Notes under the pieces: model-generated | The model's database searches: none | What the model was told of the DNA's origin: nothing | What the model saw: only the letters and a program-made list of their open reading frames with translations | Assembly (NCBI GenBank): GCA_946885815.1 | Contig: CAMPHE010000085.1 | Coordinates: forward strand, 1 to 7,141 | DNA length: 7,141 nucleotides | Origin: an uncultured Arenimonas sp. | Lineage (GTDB): Bacteria > Pseudomonadota > Gammaproteobacteria > Xanthomonadales > Xanthomonadaceae | Direction of reading: 5' to 3' | Shown here: positions 5,330 to 7,141 of the stretch, piece after piece | Numbering within the stretch: position 1 is the stretch's first letter | How the letters are laid out: the number at the start of each line of letters is the position of its first letter | Position numbers and translations under genes: made by a program

Positions 5330-6379
5330 ATGACGCGCGATCTCAACGACACCCTCGTCTTCGTCAAGGTGGTGGAACTCGGCAGCTTCATCGCGGCGGC
5401 GAAGGCGCTGCGCCTTCCGAAAACGTCGGTCAGCCGCAAGGTGCAGGACCTCGAGACGCGTCTCGGCGCGCAGCTGCTGCACCGCACGACGCGCAAGCTC
5501 GGCCTCACCGAAGCGGGCAACGTCTACTTCGAACACTGCCAGCGCATCGCGCGCGAGCTCGACGAAGCCGAGAGCGCCGTCGGCCAGCTGCAGAGCGGGC
5601 CGCGCGGCTGGCTGCGGATCACCACGCCGTACTCGCTCGGCACGACGTGGATCGCGCCGCTGCTCGGCGAGTTCCACGCGCGGCATCCGGAGGTGCGCGT
5701 CGAGATGGTGCTGAGCAACGAGCCGATCGACATCATCGCCGGCGAGATCGACGTCGCGCTGCGTGTCGGCGCGCTGCCCGATTCCAACCTCGTCGCGCGC
5801 AAGCTCAGCGTGTTCCGCACCGCCGTGTACGCCACACCGAGCTACATCGAACGTTTCGGCGAGCCGCTGCACCCCGACGACCTGATCCACCACCGCGCGC
5901 TGGCGATGACGAAGAACCGGAACGGCAACGCGTTCCTGTGGACGCTGACCGACGGCGAAGGCCGGCCGCGCGACTTCGCGGTCGATCCGGTCGTGATCGC
6001 CAACGACCCGGCCGCGCTGCGTGGCGCGCTGCTCGGCGGCGAAGGCCTGATGCTCGCGAGCGACGTGATGGTGAAGGCGTATGCGGAGAATGGCCTCGTG
6101 CAGCGCGTGCTCGGCGGCTGGCGCGGGCTCGACTACGACCTGAACGCGCTGTTCCCGCGCGGCCAGGTGCAGTCGCCGAAGGTGCGTGCGTTCGTCGACT
6201 TCCTCGTCGAGCGCCTCGATTTCGACGAGACGTACATGCAGGTGTTCTGCGAGGACAGCGAACGCTGCCAGCACCTCGTGAGCGCCGCGGCCGCGGCGGA
6301 GGCCGCGGCGGCGGAACTGCATCGGGTGCGGCCGCCGGTGGAGGCGGTGGCGGCGGCGGCCGGAGCGGCGGCGGACTGA
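5330..6379 (+). CDS. LysR-type transcriptional regulator (SmeRv/CrgA-like group), divergent from the pump operon
   Basis: A 349-residue LysR-family DNA-binding regulator. Residues 5-63 form the winged helix-turn-helix (core at 19-45, GSFIAAAKALRLPKTSVSRK then VQDLETRLG, followed by LLHRTTRKLGLTEAG). A linker helix covers about 64-90 and the periplasmic-binding-protein-like effector domain about 92-300, with the common elements RGWLRITTPYSLG, DVALRVGALPDSNLVARKL and AVYATPSYIERFG. The family normally ends near residue 300-310. Here an alanine-rich tail of about 36 residues follows Cys313. Cysteines are at 70, 307 and 313; the last two form a CX5C pair just before the tail. Divergence from the pump operon across a 263-base region with matching palindromes makes it the likely local regulator and autoregulator. 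Whether it activates or represses cannot be read from sequence. Relatives controlling MexEF-OprN and SmeVWX type pumps are LysR proteins too. Confidence 0.95.
   Translation: MTRDLNDTLVFVKVVELGSFIAAAKALRLPKTSVSRKVQDLETRLGAQLLHRTTRKLGLTEAGNVYFEHCQRIARELDEAESAVGQLQSGPRGWLRITTPYSLGTTWIAPLLGEFHARHPEVRVEMVLSNEPIDIIAGEIDVALRVGALPDSNLVARKLSVFRTAVYATPSYIERFGEPLHPDDLIHHRALAMTKNRNGNAFLWTLTDGEGRPRDFAVDPVVIANDPAALRGALLGGEGLMLASDVMVKAYAENGLVQRVLGGWRGLDYDLNALFPRGQVQSPKVRAFVDFLVERLDFDETYMQVFCEDSERCQHLVSAAAAAEAAAAELHRVRPPVEAVAAAAGAAAD
6269..6376 (+). other. Low-complexity alanine-rich C-terminal tail of the LysR regulator
   Basis: Residues 314-349 of the regulator are about half alanine, encoded by runs of GCG/GCC/GGC-type triplets (for example AAAAAEAAAAEL and VAAAAGAAAD). 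The region lies beyond the conserved effector domain. Such tails can arise by triplet slippage or by loss of an earlier stop codon. No function is suggested by the sequence. Confidence 0.7.
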
Positions 6380-6404
6380 GGCGGGCGCTTCGGCCGGAAC
6401 GGCG

Positions 6405-7106
6405 TCACCGCGGGTCGAGCACGCCCGGCACCTGATCCCGCAGCTTCGCGTCGATCACCGAGTACACGTGCGAGCTCAGGTCCGAATTGAGCCGCTCGGT
6501 CGGGTCGATCGGCACGCCGCTGGCGTCGACCATCACCTGCACCTCGTCGCTGCTCTCCGCCTGCACGTGGAAGCCGCCGAGCAGCGCACCGTCGGCGAGC
6601 CGGTACAGCAGCACGTCGCCGTCGTAGAGGCCGGGGGTGAAGCTGTCGGTGCCCTGCACGAGCGCCGGCTGCTCCTCGTTGGTGCGCAGCACGAGCGCGT
6701 ATTCGCTGCGCGCGCACTCCTGCAGGATCACGTCGGCGCCTTTCGGCGAACCGTAGAACTCGCCGCGCATCACCTCGCCGCAGTAGACGGCCGTGCTTAC
6801 GTGGGTGCCGCCGATGCCTTCGTCGGTCGCGTTTTCCGGCGCGGCGAGGTCGCGCGCGAAGATGAAGAGCGCGTTGCTCGCGTCACCATCGAGGCGCACC
6901 GTCGCGCCGTCGAGCGCGAACGCGTCGGTGGTGACGATCGCCGCTTCGGTCGCCGGGCCCGACAGCGCGCGCAGCCGGTCGAAGACCGCGTCGACCTGCG
7001 GCCGATGGCGGGCGGTAACCTCCTCGAGCGATTCGCTGCAGGCGGCGAGCGTGGCGGCGAGGGCGGCGGCGAGGAGGACGGGCAGGAAACGGGAGCGGGC
7101 GGCCAT
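6405..7106 (-). CDS. Uncharacterised secreted lipoprotein
   Basis: I do not recognise a family. From the ATG at 7106 it encodes 233 residues with a textbook lipoprotein signal: MAARSR, a hydrophobic run at residues 7-20, and lipobox LAAC with Cys23 as the lipidated residue. Ser follows at +2, so by the usual sorting rule it would go to the outer membrane. The mature part is acidic and soluble-looking, has Cys109 and Cys131 that could form a disulphide in the periplasm, and shows no membrane segment or catalytic motif. The frame opens further upstream from a GTG at 7133, but that adds nine residues before the signal peptide, and GGAGA precedes the ATG at 7106. It converges on the LysR gene with 25 bases between stops and faces the same way as the pump operon, but is separated from it by the regulator; a role in efflux is not implied. 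Confidence 0.82.
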   Translation of the reverse strand: MAARSRFLPVLLAAALAATLAACSESLEEVTARHRPQVDAVFDRLRALSGPATEAAIVTTDAFALDGATVRLDGDASNALFIFARDLAAPENATDEGIGGTHVSTAVYCGEVMRGEFYGSPKGADVILQECARSEYALVLRTNEEQPALVQGTDSFTPGLYDGDVLLYRLADGALLGGFHVQAESSDEVQVMVDASGVPIDPTERLNSDLSSHVYSVIDAKLRDQVPGVLDPR

Positions 7107-7111
7107 GGGTG

Positions 7112-7116
7112 TCTCC
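7112..7116 (-). promoter_or_regulatory. Ribosome binding site deciding the lipoprotein start
   Basis: Minus-strand GGAGA lies 5 bases before the ATG at 7106 and selects that codon over the upstream GTG at 7133, giving a normal-length signal peptide. Confidence 0.6.
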
Positions 7117-7141
7117 GGAGCGGGTGGGCTCACCTTTCGGG

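Noticed and set aside
5270..6322. 350-codon minus-strand frame opposite the LysR gene
   Set aside because: Shadow of the LysR coding frame; no recognisable domain, and composition is rich in Arg, His and Glu in the way antisense frames are here.
6393..6403. GCCG-GAA-CGGC hairpin between the convergent genes as a terminator
   Set aside because: Only a 4-base stem with no following T run on either strand; too weak to call.

Overview
The window is very GC-rich, with coding thirds positions dominated by G/C, no insertion sequences and no RNA genes that I can see. It looks like chromosomal DNA from a GC-rich gammaproteobacterium or betaproteobacterium. The gene order LysR regulator / divergent SDR-like protein / membrane fusion protein / RND pump matches what I recall of the smeRv-smeU1-V-W-U2-X locus of Stenotrophomonas maltophilia. 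A Xanthomonadaceae host (Lysobacter, Luteimonas or Stenotrophomonas type) is therefore my best guess, but the sequence alone does not prove it.

Layout. Positions 7-5066, minus strand, hold a tightly packed operon read right to left: an SDR-fold protein (4356-5066), a lipoprotein membrane fusion protein (3176-4312) and an inner-membrane RND multidrug transporter (7-3174). The transporter start lies 1 base after the adaptor stop. No outer-membrane factor is in the window; it is expected just beyond position 1, possibly after a second SDR gene. A possible 50-codon reading frame (5063-5215, minus) overlaps the SDR start by ATGA and may or may not be real. Positions 5067-5329 form the divergent control region, with three related palindromes built on GGGA...TCCC. 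The plus-strand LysR-type regulator (5330-6379) faces away from the pump operon and ends in an unusual alanine-rich tail. A minus-strand gene for an uncharacterised secreted lipoprotein (6405-7106) converges on it with a 25-base gap.

How the parts work together. The adaptor and transporter would form two thirds of a tripartite drug/proton antiporter spanning the envelope. The LysR protein very likely controls the operon and itself from the shared intergenic region. The SDR-like protein has lost the recognisable catalytic Lys and most of the glycine-rich cofactor motif, so it may be a non-catalytic accessory or sensor, not an ordinary oxidoreductase. Nothing here is a wholly new system. The points most worth a second look are the degenerate SDR in a pump operon, the repeated operator-like palindromes, the overlapping small frame and the tail of the regulator.
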